64,000 nt of DNA from Prinsepia uniflora (lineage: Eukaryota; Streptophyta; Magnoliopsida; Rosales; Rosaceae): positions 53,907,840-53,971,839 of the forward strand of contig CM064862.1 in the NCBI GenBank assembly GCA_032719365.1, given 5' to 3'. Both the position numbers and the translations under genes were made by a program. Below, piece after piece: positions 46,562 through 56,757 of this stretch; within the stretch, counting starts at the first letter, position 1, and the number at the start of each line of letters is the position of its first letter. The notes beneath the pieces were generated by a model. The model was not told the origin of the DNA and did no database searches. It saw nothing but the letters and a program-made list of their open reading frames with translations.

Positions 46562-48108
46562 ATGGTAAGCACTCCTTAAGTCCAATTGTTCGATTAAATT
46601 AGGATTTGGTGAATAACTGGTCATAAACTTGGTGAATTTTGTGGTCAGATCATCGTAGGTTCGAGTCGGTTTGCTGAGTTGTGTTTTTTTTCCTTTTTTG
46701 TAGATGTCCGGGGATAATGACTCGGTATCCGAGGGTAAATGCTACGACTCACAGGTCGGTGAGTCATCAGAAAGTAGTGCGCAGGTTCTCATTCCTATCT
46801 CTGGGAGTGAGGACGAGACCCTCTCGGCCGAGGCACAAAATAGGGTACACTCGATGCACAGTAAGGCTGAGTCATCTGGGAGGAAAATGGAGACTTGCGC
46901 AAGGGTTGAACTGGCCGATCAGTCGGGCGGTGGCAACCTCTTGGTGAAAGCCGAGACGACAGTCAAAGTAGGTGTACACCGAGCACTGAAGTTGACCCAT
47001 GGCCGAGATAAAGGCTCTGTGCAGTTCAATAAGAGAAAATCGACCAGTGATGAGTGGGTCTTGGATGCGGTTCTGATTGAACTGGCCTCCTTCACTGTTG
47101 ACGAAATGGTCAACAAGGAGACCGAGAAGGGCCTAAGGAAGATGAGGATCGAGTTCGACGTTCCTAAGTCGGTGACTACGAGGCTGCCGACAAGATATGA
47201 GAGACTGAGTAACCCTCCAGCCGGTATGGCATTATTTTATACCGAGTTGATGCACCATGGAGTGAGGCTGTCGTTGCAACCTTGGTTGAGGAGGATGGTG
47301 AAGAAGATGGGTGTGGCACTCGGCCAGCTTAATCCCAACATTTGGATCGTGCTCTGCTCCCTCTACACGGCCTTCTGTTGGGCCGAGCAACCCGAGCCGA
47401 CCTACGCCCAGCTCCTGTATTTGTATGAGTTTGGGTACCAACAGCAGAGCATGGGGTGTGTCTTCATCCGCCACCTCAAGAAGAGCAAATGAGGGGAGTT
47501 CATCCTGGACATACCAAACTCCCAGAAGTCGTATAAGACTAAGTTCTACCTGGTCGATGGTAACTAGGAAAAGGATACCGAGGGACCTCCGATACCGTCC
47601 AAATTTCAGACCCAAGGTGGAAAGTTGTAGCATAGGCCGACCATTTCTTTGTGTATGATTGTTTTTTATTTTGTAAGCTAAGTATGGTTATAATGGCTGA
47701 TCGGTTTCTCGGTGTGCAGGCTTGTTCCCCGACGAGGAGATCTTCGTGGAAGAGAATGCGGTTGTACACCGAGTGAGGGAGATCTTGGACGACCTGAATC
47801 GGAATCGACGCATCCTTCGGTTGCCAGGGTTTCAGTACAAAGTCGGCCTAATCGATACCGACGAGGGTAAGTGTTTTTTGTTTTTTGTTTTTTTTTTACA
47901 TAGGCTAACCAACCTCTCGGTGTTGCAGTTCCGTATCATCTCGGTAGCCGAATTTTTAAGGACTGCGAGCAATTAAGGATGAAGGCCGACAAGACCGCCC
48001 AGGAGTCTACCTCACTTCGAAAGCTACCGAGCCTCTGGAGTATCTGCTCAAGAAAAAGAAAGACCGAGCAGATAAGGGGCTGCCCGCCTCGGACCGAGCT
48101 GGGTTGAT
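46562..48108 (+). pseudogene. Antisense multi-exon gene of Tat element 2 (putative gypsy-type transposon domain)
   Basis: Encoded opposite to gag. Exon 1 ends AAGTATG|GTAAGC (46564). Exon 2 is 46704-47616, exon 3 47720-47866, exon 4 from 47929. Donors are GTAAGC, GTGGAA and GTAAGT; acceptors are TTTTGTAG, GTGTGCAG and TGTTGCAG. The frame stays open and phase-consistent across all junctions apart from two point stops, TGA 47490-47492 and TAG 47565-47567. The protein has PTRYERLSNPPAGMALFYTE, HHGVRLSLQPWLRRM, LGQLNPNIWIVL and LLYLYEFGYQQQS, which I recognise as the domain called 'putative gypsy type transposon' in plant annotations. Exon 3 gives GLFPDEEIFVEENAVVHRVR. The 3' end (48000-48108) seems truncated by the deletion that removed pol. 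Tat elements are known to carry antisense ORFs between pol and the 3' LTR; their function is unknown. Confidence 0.82.
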
Positions 48109-48152
48109 CGCTCGGTGTCTCGGCGGGAAGACCTCAATGGCTGCCCGCCTTG

Positions 48153-48845
48153 TCACGAGTGGTTAGTCGCGTTGTAGCTGCCGAGTCGACTTGGCGGTAC
48201 TCTCGACCTCCTGAGATGAGTCAGTGACGGGGATGGGATCTTCTGATGAATAAGTTTCGTGACTGTTGTCTGGGCAGGACCACCGAGCGGTGATGTTTGC
48301 TCGGTGGCGATGGCTTTTTCCTTCCTCGGGACGAGGGTCAGGTTAGAGAAATTGGTGGTCATTGACCGATCGATTCCGTCTTGCGCCTCACTTATGGCGT
48401 CACGGGTGTCACGGTAAATCCTAGTGTCGCCGGGTTGGTTGCCAGGGATGATCAGCATCCGAGCGTGTTTCTTGCATAGTTCGGCATCTACTTGCCGCTT
48501 TTTACTTGGCTCGGCGACCATGTGTACCTTTTTTTTCCCCGCCACTCGGTGATTTCTTTCGGCATGCTCGGCGTACTCGGCCACCACCTTGTCGACCTCT
48601 TCTTTACCGACGCGGGCTCGGTGCGCAGCGAGTTCTGCATGCACGACCCGTAGCTGCTCGACCACCTCAGCGTACCGATCATCGAGTGCCTGACATCTCA
48701 ACTCGGCCTGTGTACCCTTAGTTTTGACCTCGGCCATGTCGCTCTGGAGTCTTTCCATTATCTGTAAAAAATTTGGAGAGGGGTCCCTCATTGTTCTAGG
48801 ACCTTGCCTAGGTGTGATCTCACCAAGATCGTGGTCGCCCTGCAT
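48153..48845 (-). pseudogene. Gag N-terminal fragment (Tat element 2)
   Basis: Open for ~230 codons from MQGDHDLGEITPRQ (48845). The ORF can extend to 48974 but would then begin within the LTR, so 48845 is preferred. It contains a coiled coil (LQSDMAEVKTKGTQAEL, QLRVVHAELAAHRARV) and the PLGGPAQTT/IPSPSL block shared with Tat element 1. The gag core and zinc knuckle are missing: the frame ends at the deletion junction with the antisense gene. Product would be a truncated Gag. Confidence 0.75.
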
Positions 48846-48931
48846 GTTCAGTGTCGGCGAGTTCGTTCTCGGCGTACTAGGTGGACAAGTGTCAACTCGG
48901 TCTGGTTGAGCGTAGGTAAACTTAGTCAATT

Positions 48932-48951
48932 TCTCACAGACAGCGCCAAAC
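48932..48951 (-). promoter_or_regulatory. Primer-binding site of Tat element 2
   Basis: Minus strand GTTTGGCGCTGTCTGTGAG adjoining the LTR, cognate to the site of Tat element 1. Confidence 0.75.
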
Positions 48952-49438
48952 TGTTGAAGTGTTAAATGTTCCAACTGTCAATTACTCGTCATCCAATCAC
49001 CAAATGACACGTGTCCTTCCTCGTAACCTGTCAACCTAAGTGAATAGCGGGTTTCCCATTAGTACGGGCACTGGTGTGGTGTCGGCCTAAAGTTCTTCGG
49101 CGATCAAGTCAGTAACTTTGTTCGTAAGAGGAAACAATAAATGGTAAATTGGCAGAGTTGTAGTGAATATTAAATATTAGTTACCTTTATTGAGAAATGT
49201 GTACCCGTTATGTATGGGTAGGTAGGATGTTCAATTCTCATAGTTTCGATGAGGGACAAAAACTCCTCGATTTACGTGCTAACACGTGTTACGTAGATCG
49301 AGGGTGGATAGACTTCCACTTGGCATCCCGCATTAGGCCCAGTGTTGGGGTTGTATAAGTACGGTGGTTTTGGGCCTTGAACGGAGTCTGGGCTTTAAGT
49401 ATACGGCCTAGTGGGTCTGATCAGATATGATGTCAACA
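48952..49438 (-). mobile_element. 5' LTR of Tat element 2
   Basis: Ends TGTTGAAG and GATGTCAACA. It is clearly similar to the 3' LTR but visibly diverged, so the insertion is not recent. TSD ACGGT follows. Confidence 0.92.
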
Positions 49439-49545
49439 ACGGTCAAGGAGGATTTTCAACTTTTATTACTTTACATCCCAAATTAGAGGCGTGTTGCCTT
49501 TTGCTCTTTCTTCTTAATTTCCCATCTCCATCTCTAACCACGAAC

Positions 49546-49806
49546 ATCAATGGAATCACAAACCTCTTCAAGCTTCAATTTGAGCTCACTCACAGCCTTC
49601 CTCTCTAACTCTTTCACATCATAGAGATAGTTGCTCACTTGTAGGAGGAGCTCTTCGCAACTATTTTTGGCTTGGATTCAAATTCATCCACCTCCTGCAC
49701 CTTATCATCTCCCTCAGCAACTTTCTCATTCGCAATCATTTGATTCTTGATGACCCTCTTCAGCCTTAGCTCGACTGTGGCTGAAATCTCTTGGACTGAG
49801 AACATC
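49546..49806 (-). pseudogene. Patellin-like exon fragment captured in a TIR element
   Basis: Minus-strand translation gives SVQEISATVELRLKRVIKNQ, then VDEFESKPKIVAKSSSYK, and in a shifted frame SNYLYDVKELERKAVSELK and LKLEEV. The block 'SSSYKEESN-x-x-x-DLKE-x-E-x-KAL-x-ELK-x-KLEE' is the region preceding the CRAL-TRIO/SEC14 domain in patellins, lipid-binding membrane-trafficking proteins. One frameshift separates the two halves, and no SEC14 or GOLD domain is present. It sits between the TIRs, so it is a captured fragment, not a gene. Confidence 0.6.
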
Positions 49807-50038
49807 CTCCGTGTCTATCTTTTTTTTTATAGATATTTTGGTGTTGGTGAATTTGTTTAGTTATAAAATGGAGATGGGAAATGAAGAAAGAGCAAAAGAC
49901 AACACGCCTCTAATTTGGCATGGAAAATAATAAAAGTTAAAATTCCTCATTGGTCGTAAAATATGATCATGCGGTCTTTATTAAAAGATCCGGCTCATCC
50001 AGATCTAACAAGGTCCAAAGAGAATCCGTGTCCATCCC

Positions 50039-50955
50039 TCAACTATCCCTCATGGTGAGAATCATTTTAAATTCCTAGAGGATCCTCGTCTATACGCAAG
50101 CAGCACAACAGTGAATGTTACAAACCCAAAAGAGATTATGATTCTGATTACAATTACTTCAACGTTCAACTTGGCTATTGAGAACACCCGAAATTTCCAT
50201 ATCATGGCAATACAAGACACCAATCCAGGCAGTCAAGGGAATATTTTGTAATTGAAATCAGAACGCAGTACGGAAAACCTAACAAGCACAATAAAGCTCG
50301 ATAAACAAACAAGTTGGTAAGCAGAACATTACAATATTGAAGCAGATTAATTTTTTTTAAAAAGCTTTATAGTGCATCTTCAAAATGTGCATCCAACACA
50401 TTTGCGATTGGCCTCAACCTCAACCCAACAATAAAAGGCACTGCCAAGTCTGTACCAACAGACTTGATCTAATGGCATCTTCACTTTCAAGAGATCAACA
50501 AGAATAAGAATGATTCCCCATACATTTGGAATCCACGTCCCACCTTACTCCTTGGTCAAACACATCCGTTGAATGGAAAATCAACTAGAGGGGGTAGTCA
50601 AATCTAATTCCTATTCATTTGATCTCCCATTCTAAAACGTAAACAGCATAAAAATAAATCCATACCATTCCTATATCCAGTAGCAGCATGAGCCTAGCTA
50701 GTCAAATTTTGGCTGCACTACCAATGGCAATTCCAAAAATTGGCAAGGCAAAATTATAAATAGAAAACGACAATATGGATAGCAAATTCAAGATAATGGT
50801 CCAATAAAAGTAAAACTCGGAGTTGATTGGCATACATGGATGAAATATTTAAGGAGCAAATTAAAATGACAAAAACCAGCTCATCAACCAAGAGTAGCTC
50901 ATTCCAAGTGTACTTTCTTGCACAAACTTAAGACTAACTGCTCAAAACGGTAAGC
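50039..50955. other. Spacer 3' of RPS11
   Basis: AT-rich and without a gene. 50140-50270 has blocks also found at 14620-14790 (GATTCTGATTAC, GAACACCC, ATATTTTGTAATTGAAATCA), the outer end of the presumed flotillin-region duplication. The RPS11 3' UTR and polyadenylation signal lie in the right part but cannot be placed exactly. Confidence 0.55.
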
Positions 50956-52460
50956 TCATATTCCAGTGAATGCCTTCTTTCCAGCTCCAGAAGACCCAGC
51001 GGGAGTCACTTTCAACACATTAAACCTCACAGTCTTTGACAGTGGCCTGAAAATTTTAAACATAATGACAGATTGCACAAAAGAACAATATATGACTAAT
51101 GGATAAACAACAAACTAAATATAAGAAAACCAATAAAAAATAGTTCCAAAATATCTAACATGATGCTTAGAATCTAACCTGCACTGGCCAATGATGACAT
51201 AGTCTCCTTCCTTCACACGGAAGCATGGTGAGACGTGAGCTGGGATATTTGAGTGCCTCTTCTCATATCTAAAAGAAGTGAAGGATTAAGTTTCCTGTCG
51301 TTAAGCACAAAAATCTATAAATTTTCATAGCAACAAAACCTCACCTCTGGTACTTCTTTATATAGTGAAGGTAATTACGCCGAACAATGATAGTCCTCGA
51401 CATCTTGGCACTGTGGCAAGTACCGGAGAGAATGCGACCCCTGATGGAGACATTGCCAGTGAAAGGGCACTTCTTATCAATGTATGTTCCTGCAGTTGCA
51501 AGCAAGCAGTTCTTTTATGTCAATGACAAGCACCAAACTTAATATCACAAGCCATCATAAGAACTTAAGACTATCAAAACAAATTTTCCTCCCTTCCCCA
51601 CTTAACTGACAGAACCTTGCACATGTCAAGTGCTAAGAAGCAACAATAAATTCCTGAATATGCAAACCAAGTTCAAGCTATGTCTTTAAGCATAAAAGTA
51701 AGAAATTAGTACATCTTACCAATAAATTTAGTGATAGGAAAATCAACATTTTACTTTTAAAAGATATAAACAATTACACTTGGGCATTATCCACCATTTA
51801 GAATTCTAGATTTCTGAACTTGAAGGTCCTCTTAGACATGAATATAAACTTGTATCAATTTGATGATCAAAGTTTCATGCAAAAAACTATCTAAACACAT
51901 AATGCTCCACTACGAAACCTAAAAGAAAATGACACTTATTGACAACAACTTCAAACAAAGAGAATACACAATAGATTTAAGGTTAACCTTCAATAGCATC
52001 TCGGGGAGTCTTGAATCCCAACCCAACATTCTTCCAGAAACGATTTCCTCCCTTTCCAGGTCTCTTCCCTTTCCCGCTCTTCTTTGAGCTGCAAAAAAAA
52101 AAAATTAACATGAGGTCCATATGTTACGCAACAAATCCCACCATCGAAACCATTTACTCTCAATATTATTATTAATTTTTAAATACAAAAAAAAAAAAAC
52201 AACACTCGATTGCAGCTGAAGTACTTGAAGAATACGAGCTATATCAGATCTCAATTCATTGAAATCATAAAAGGCGAGATTTTGAGATCACTAGATTACC
52301 TGAGGAAGACCTTGGGCTGCTTCAAGAAAGCCTTCTCCGTCTGAAACACAATGAAAACCAAAATGATGAATTAGTAACGACGAAGTGAAGTAGAGGCAAC
52401 TTGTGGAAGATGCATGATTACATGGAGAAGAAAAAATATAGGATATACCTGTTCCGCCAT
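50956..52460 (-). CDS. RPS11: 40S ribosomal protein S11 (uS17)
   Basis: Six exons, all with GT-AG introns: 52460-52449, 52340-52300, 52088-51988, 51489-51345, 51268-51179 and 51046-50956. Total 480 nt, 159 aa plus stop, the normal length. The protein starts MAEQTEKAFLKQPKVFL, continues GKRPGKGGNRFWKNVGLGFK, CPFTGNVSIRGRILSGTCHS, KMSRTIIVRRNYLHYIKKYQ, RYEKRHSNIPAHVSPCF, GDYVIIGQCRPLSKTVRFNV and ends GAGKKAFTGI. uS17 binds 18S rRNA in the small subunit. The C-terminal half has the S17 OB-fold signature (GDYVIIGQCRPLSKT). No stop, frameshift or odd splice site is visible, so this is the only clearly intact host gene here. The first coding exon holds four codons, as is common in plant RP genes. 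Confidence 0.98.
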
Positions 52461-52516
52461 TTTCAAGCCTGCTTTGGGGAGACTGGTTGAAGCCGACGGC
52501 TTGAAGAGACTGATGT

Positions 52517-52683
52517 AAACCCTAATCTATGCGGAAAGGGATTTTATGAAGCTCGGGACGAATATATTGGAACGCGCTAGGGTTCCTGCAATGACTTAAA
52601 TACCCTTCGAACAGTAAGTGAGCTCTACCTAAAAGGTCCACTAGAAATCCTGGGCCTATGCTCCTTTGATGAAAACTTGGGCC
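52517..52683 (-). promoter_or_regulatory. RPS11 promoter: telo-box and site II motifs
   Basis: AAACCCTAA (52517-52525) lies 57 bp upstream of the ATG, with a second inverted telo-like CTAGGGTT at 52578-52585. TGGGCC motifs occur at 52651-52656 and 52678-52683, and GGGCT/AGCCCA variants follow upstream near 52690-52920. The telo-box plus TGGGC(C/T) site II pair is the well-known signature of plant ribosomal-protein and other growth-linked promoters. Confidence 0.8.
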
Positions 52684-52997
52684 TTGTGGGCTCACATCTA
52701 CTATCCTTCTTTGTATAAGTGAAAAGGGAGGAGCTTGTCGGGCTTCCTCTGGTAAGCTAGTTCCATTCGGTTTGGGAAGATTATCTAACCAGCGATACAA
52801 ATTATTTATTATATTGCATAAAAAAACCCACCAATACAAATAGAGCTTAAGCCCAAACTCGAAATCATACATCATTACAGCCCAACATTATAATGAAGCA
52901 TTAATTAAAGCTCAGCCCATGTAATCATGTTATAGCTGAAGGCCCAAACGTGGAAGGCGGGAAAAAGAGAAAAGACGGGAAAAGTGTCTAAGATTGT

Positions 52998-54187
52998 GGT
53001 TATATGCAAGGATTGAAATATCGATATCGATGGATATATCGCTAGTCAAATTTACGGATATCTCGCCCCAAATATCGATATCGATATCTATATCGTTTAC
53101 GGTCAAGAAAAATGACGGAAATTCGATCTAAAAGTTGGAAATTTTGAATGAAACTTTAAAAAAAATTTAAGTACCCAATTATGGTTATAAATGACTAATA
53201 AAAACTATAAAATGACTTTAATATAATAAATATATGATGAATAATATGATACAATAGGGTTCTGCCGATGACTAGTAATATAAAAATATAAACATAATAT
53301 AAATTGAAGTGAATTATTATAATTGAATGTTAATATAATTAAAAACATAACAATAAGCATAAATAAATTTGAATGGAAGAAAAATTATAAAATTAGTAAA
53401 TATATTTAAAATTGGAAAAAGGATAAAAAAATAGAGTCCATCTTTGTTCAAAAATTAAAAATGATTGATATATTTAAAATTGGAAAGGATTGATATATTT
53501 AAAATTGGAAAAAATGATAAATATAGTTCAAAATAAGGAAAATGATAAATATAGTTCAAAATAAGAAATAAATGAAAATTATAGTTTAAAATAAGGCATA
53601 AATAAAAAATGTAGTTCAAATTAATAAAGAATAAATGATTTAAAATTGGAAATGATTGATATATTTAAAATTGGAAGAAATGATAAATATAGTTCAAAAT
53701 TGGAAAAAATGATAAATATAGTTCAAATTAATAAAAAATAAATGAAAAAAAAAAAAACAGACAAACAAAAGGGCACCAGCAGGTTCGAACCCGGGAGGAG
53801 GCGCAGGAGTGCTTTTAATGAAAAGCAGTCACACCAACTCAACTAACCAGCCAAGTTGTAAATTTAAGAAAGCAACTAATATATAAAGCATACGTACAGG
53901 ATTCAAAACAATCTTCTTCCTCCTCGCGCGGGTCTGCAATTCGGGTTTTTTGACCCGCGCGGCATGACCCGACTGTAACTCTATCGTTTTACGTCCGATT
54001 TTCATGAAATTTGTTCCTATCTCGATCGTTTTAATGAAATAAAGATATCGATAGGCTTAAAACAAGGAAAAATGTCGATATTTCGCTCAATTTCTTTCCC
54101 CCCCCCCCCTCCCTCTTACCTGCCGCCGGCCAAAATTTCCTACATATCGACCGATATATCGGCGATATTGTCGATATTTTCATCATT
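52998..54187. repeat. 1.2-kb tandem repeat, unit 1
   Basis: Begins GGTTATATGCAAGGAT, then a palindromic block ATATCGATATCG...CTAGTCAAATTTACGG, an AT-rich part with ATAAATATAGTTCAAAAT and TATTTAAAATTGGAAA repeats, a tRNA-like segment (53771-53853), a GCGCGGGTC/GACCCGCGC inverted pair near 53935-53965, and GATATATCGGCGATATTGTC at the end. It is a non-coding repeated element of unknown class, directly followed by a second copy. Confidence 0.8.
53771..53853 (-). other. tRNA-like (SINE-type) segment
   Basis: On the minus strand GGTTAGTTGAGTTGG (A-box-like; plus 53834-53848) is followed 42 nt on by GGGTTCGAACC (B-box; 53782-53792) inside a T-arm-like CCCGGGTTCGAACCTG. The acceptor stems do not pair well, so it is a tRNA-derived segment, not a tRNA gene. 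Confidence 0.6.
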
Positions 54188-55635
54188 GGTTATATGTAAG
54201 GATGAAAATATCGATATCGACGGATATATCGCTAGTCAAATTTACGGATATATCGCCCCAAATATCGATATCGATATCGTTTACGGTCAACAAAAATGAC
54301 GGAAATTTGGTCTAAAAGTTGGAAATTTGGAATGAAATTTTGGGAAAATCTTAATTATTTAATGATGGTTATATATGACTAATAAAATTATAAAATAACT
54401 CTGATATAATAAATATATGATGTAATATGATTCTGATGATAACTAATAATGTAAAAGTTTAAATATAAATATAAATTGAAGTGAGTTATTATAATTGAAA
54501 GTTAAAATAATTAAAAATATAACAATAAACATACAAAAATTCATTGTAAGAAAAATGATAAAATAAATTTAAAATATTTAGATGAAAAAATAGGACCAAA
54601 CTTTGTTAAAAAGTTGGAAGTAATGAATATATTTAAAATTGGACATAAATGAAAAAAAAAAGGCCAACATTTGTTGAAAAAATGGAAAAAATGAATAAAA
54701 AGGAAAGGGAAAAAACTGCAGTTGGGATAAGGGGGGGTTGAACCCATGACCCCTCAAACTTAACCTAAATGAAAACAAAGCTAACACCATCTATCCTATC
54801 CATCAACTTTGTTATTATACAACGTTTAATATATAAATATACACAATACCAATAATCTCTTATTGGAGATCATCAGCAGGATGCTTCAGGTATGTTTCTT
54901 GTATCCTTCTTGAATCACAACTCACACACTAGCCTGAAATCTGTGTTGGATAGGTTGATCACAAGTAGAATAGGGTTTGATCTTGCTGGTTTCGATTCTG
55001 GATTAGAGTACTGGTTGTAGGATTGAGAACTCTGCAATGATGACACAGTGCACACAATGTATTTGATAAAATGTCTATGAGCAGAGAATTGAATACTATC
55101 TTTGTTTCCTTCAATCCGATTGTGTTCTCACTTATTTCTTTCTTCTCTTTAATTTCTTTATATGTGAGCTTTGTATAATTAGTTAATTAGTTAGTTAGAA
55201 AGGCTGTTACAATTCAACAGCTCATCCAATTACATAAAGACACTTGGATCCTAAGTCTAGAAGCATGTGACAGTTAGCACTTCTCATCCTCCAAGCACTC
55301 CACCTCACTCCCCACGTGATGGTGCTTCCCTAACTAATTTAACTAACTCACACAGATCACATTTCACACTTGGATCAGTGCACTAGCTTAGGTTCCAACA
55401 TCTCTAACCTTCAGTCGGGTCTGCAAGTCGGGTTTTTCGACCCAGTACCATAACTCGACTCAATCTCTTTCGTTTTACATCCGATTTTCAAGAATTAATA
55501 ATGCATCTTTATCATTTTTATCCCAAGAAAAGATCTGTGAGCTCAAATCAAGATAATTGTTCGATGTTTAAGTAAATTTTTTTCTTTCTTTCTTAAGTGC
55601 TGCCGGCGATATATATATCGATATTTTTATCTCGA
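54188..55635. repeat. 1.2-kb tandem repeat, unit 2 (split by a solo LTR)
   Basis: Repeats unit 1 from GGTTATATGTAAGGAT through CTAGTCAAATTTACGG and CAAATATCGATATCGATATC to CGGGTCTGCAAGTCGGG and a final GGCGATATATATATCGA. It is shorter in the AT-rich part and more diverged. A degenerate tRNA-like part with GGGTTGAACCC sits at 54732-54745. It is interrupted at 54861-55400. Confidence 0.78.
54861..55400 (-). mobile_element. Solo LTR, Ty1/copia type (540 bp)
   Basis: On the minus strand it starts TGTTGGAACC and ends TCTCCAATA (a mutated TCCAACA), giving the short inverted ends typical of copia LTRs. TSD TCTCT is at 54856-54860 and 55401-55405. A TATA-like CACATATAAAG lies mid-LTR. No internal region is present. 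Confidence 0.85.
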
Positions 55636-56114
55636 CATTTAGATAACAAGAAGAGGACAAATCAAAGAAAATGGTACTTCCTCGAGGGACGAGCCGGTAA
55701 AGGCTGACAGTTTTTGGGACCCAACTAGCCCAACCCCATTTCTTTTTGAATTTCTCCACCTCCGCAGCGCACAGACCACTGTTGATGATTTAAAACTTGG
55801 GTACATTGACGAATGTACCCTTCCCAGTTCCCATTCGGTGCATGGTAAGGAGGCGTTCAATTTTGTGATGCAAAAATAATTTGAGAATTAAAATTAGTGA
55901 AAATACAGACTCGGGGTAATTTTGTCAACTTATTTGCACGCATTAAACCAAAAGCGGGCAGTGGTATTAATTGGCTTTAGTGAAAGTATCCAACTTTTTT
56001 CTCCCTCCATTCCCATTCCCTTTCCCTTTCCCATCGCGCAAACCGTTACTATTCACTTTCCCTCCCTCCCTTACCATTCCCAGTCTCTCAAAATAGCTCT
56101 CAATACTTTTAACG
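55636..56114 (+). promoter_or_regulatory. Upstream region of the membrane-protein gene
   Basis: Non-repetitive flank. A CT-rich tract at 55998-56080 (CCCTTTCCC, TTCCCTCCC) precedes the ATG and looks like a plant 5' UTR. No clear TATA box was found. Confidence 0.5.
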
Positions 56115-56757
56115 ATGTTAAGTTACAGCTGTCCACCTTCTTCTCTTCTTCTACTGATCTTTCTCTTCCTTTCTTCCCCAAGTATTCTTCTCTTCTCTCA
56201 TGGTGACTCTCACTTTCCTCCCCTCCAATCACCTCCCACTCCAGGTACTTCAGTTTTCTTTGCTACTTATCAGTTCCTAATTTTGTGTTCCCCCTTTCAT
56301 TTCATGCATGTTTCTTTCTTCGTTCCCTTAAAAAACTAAAAAACTTCAATTCTCTGATAGTACATTGTACACTCAATATCAAACATGTGAAAAACGTTTC
56401 GTTAATGTAGGCTATTTAGTCAGTGGAGTGTATCCGGCCTTTTCTTCATCCTCTTCGTTATCTTCTCTTCAAAAACTAATGAATTGCCTTTACATTTCCC
56501 TTGATTGTACTGATTTCTTTTTCTGTTATTTTTTTCCTTTTTTTTTTTTGGCAGGGTGGGTTTTGGGGGAAAATTATGGAGTGGGGTCTAAATGGGGGAG
56601 TGGGAATGGGAGGTGGCTGGCGGAGGGACCCTTTGGCGGAGCGGTTGAGAGCTCGTCGATTATGTTAGCTGCACAGAGAACACAAAGGAAAGATACTCTT
56701 GATGGGTTTGAGAAGTACACAGGAGGCTGGAATATCAGTGATCATCATTACTGGGCT
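56115..56757 (+). CDS. Plant transmembrane protein, first two exons only
   Basis: Exon 1 (56115-56244) encodes MLSYSCPPSSLLLLIFLFLS, a signal peptide, and ends CCACTCCAG|GTACTT. Exon 2 (56555-56757) follows a TTTTTTGGCAG acceptor and encodes GWVLGENYG, SSSIMLAAQRTQRKDTLDGF and KYTGGWNISDHHYWA, ending |GTAAG. The junction is in frame (1+203 nt), giving 111 codons. 'RRKDPL-x-x-F-x-x-YTGGWNIS-x-x-HYW' is the extracellular N-terminal motif of a plant family of uncharacterised multi-pass plasma-membrane proteins; the membrane segments follow it. Here those exons are absent: intron 2 runs into Tat element 3 at 57330. The gene either continues to the right of the window, with a large intronic insertion, or is truncated. 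Splice sites and frame are intact, so it may still be functional. Confidence 0.75.

Larger units (their letters stand above)
45400..49438 (-). mobile_element. Tat element 2: two LTRs, gag fragment, antisense gene, no pol
   Basis: A 4.0-kb element with LTRs of 488 and 487 bp and TSD ACGGT, in minus orientation. Read leftwards: 5' LTR, PBS, gag N-terminal part, deletion junction, antisense gene (coding on plus), purine tract (minus ACTTGGGGGACTTC), 3' LTR. All of pol is missing, so the element is non-autonomous. It kept both ends and a TSD, meaning it may have moved as a deletion derivative. Confidence 0.9.
45319..50038. mobile_element. TIR DNA transposon with captured gene fragment, split by Tat element 2
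   Basis: The left arm (45319-45399 plus 49444-49545) and right arm (about 49850-50038) are inverted copies of ~185 bp. Shared blocks include GATCTTTTAATAAAGACCGC, TTAGAGGCGTGTTG and CTTTTGCTCTTTCTTC. Ends read GGGACACAGATTCT and, inwards from the right, GGACACGGATTCT. There is no transposase. The ~300-bp interior holds a patellin-like exon fragment, so this resembles a Pack-type (possibly MULE-like) non-autonomous transposon. I could not find a convincing TSD, so the superfamily is open. Confidence 0.8.

Noticed and set aside
53771..53853. Functional tRNA gene
   Set aside because: A and B boxes are present but the acceptor arms do not pair, and the segment is part of a larger repeat that is duplicated.
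55922..56206. Plus-strand ORF overlapping the start of the membrane-protein gene
   Set aside because: It lies in another frame over the CT-rich leader; the ORF from 56115 has the signal peptide and joins exon 2 in frame.
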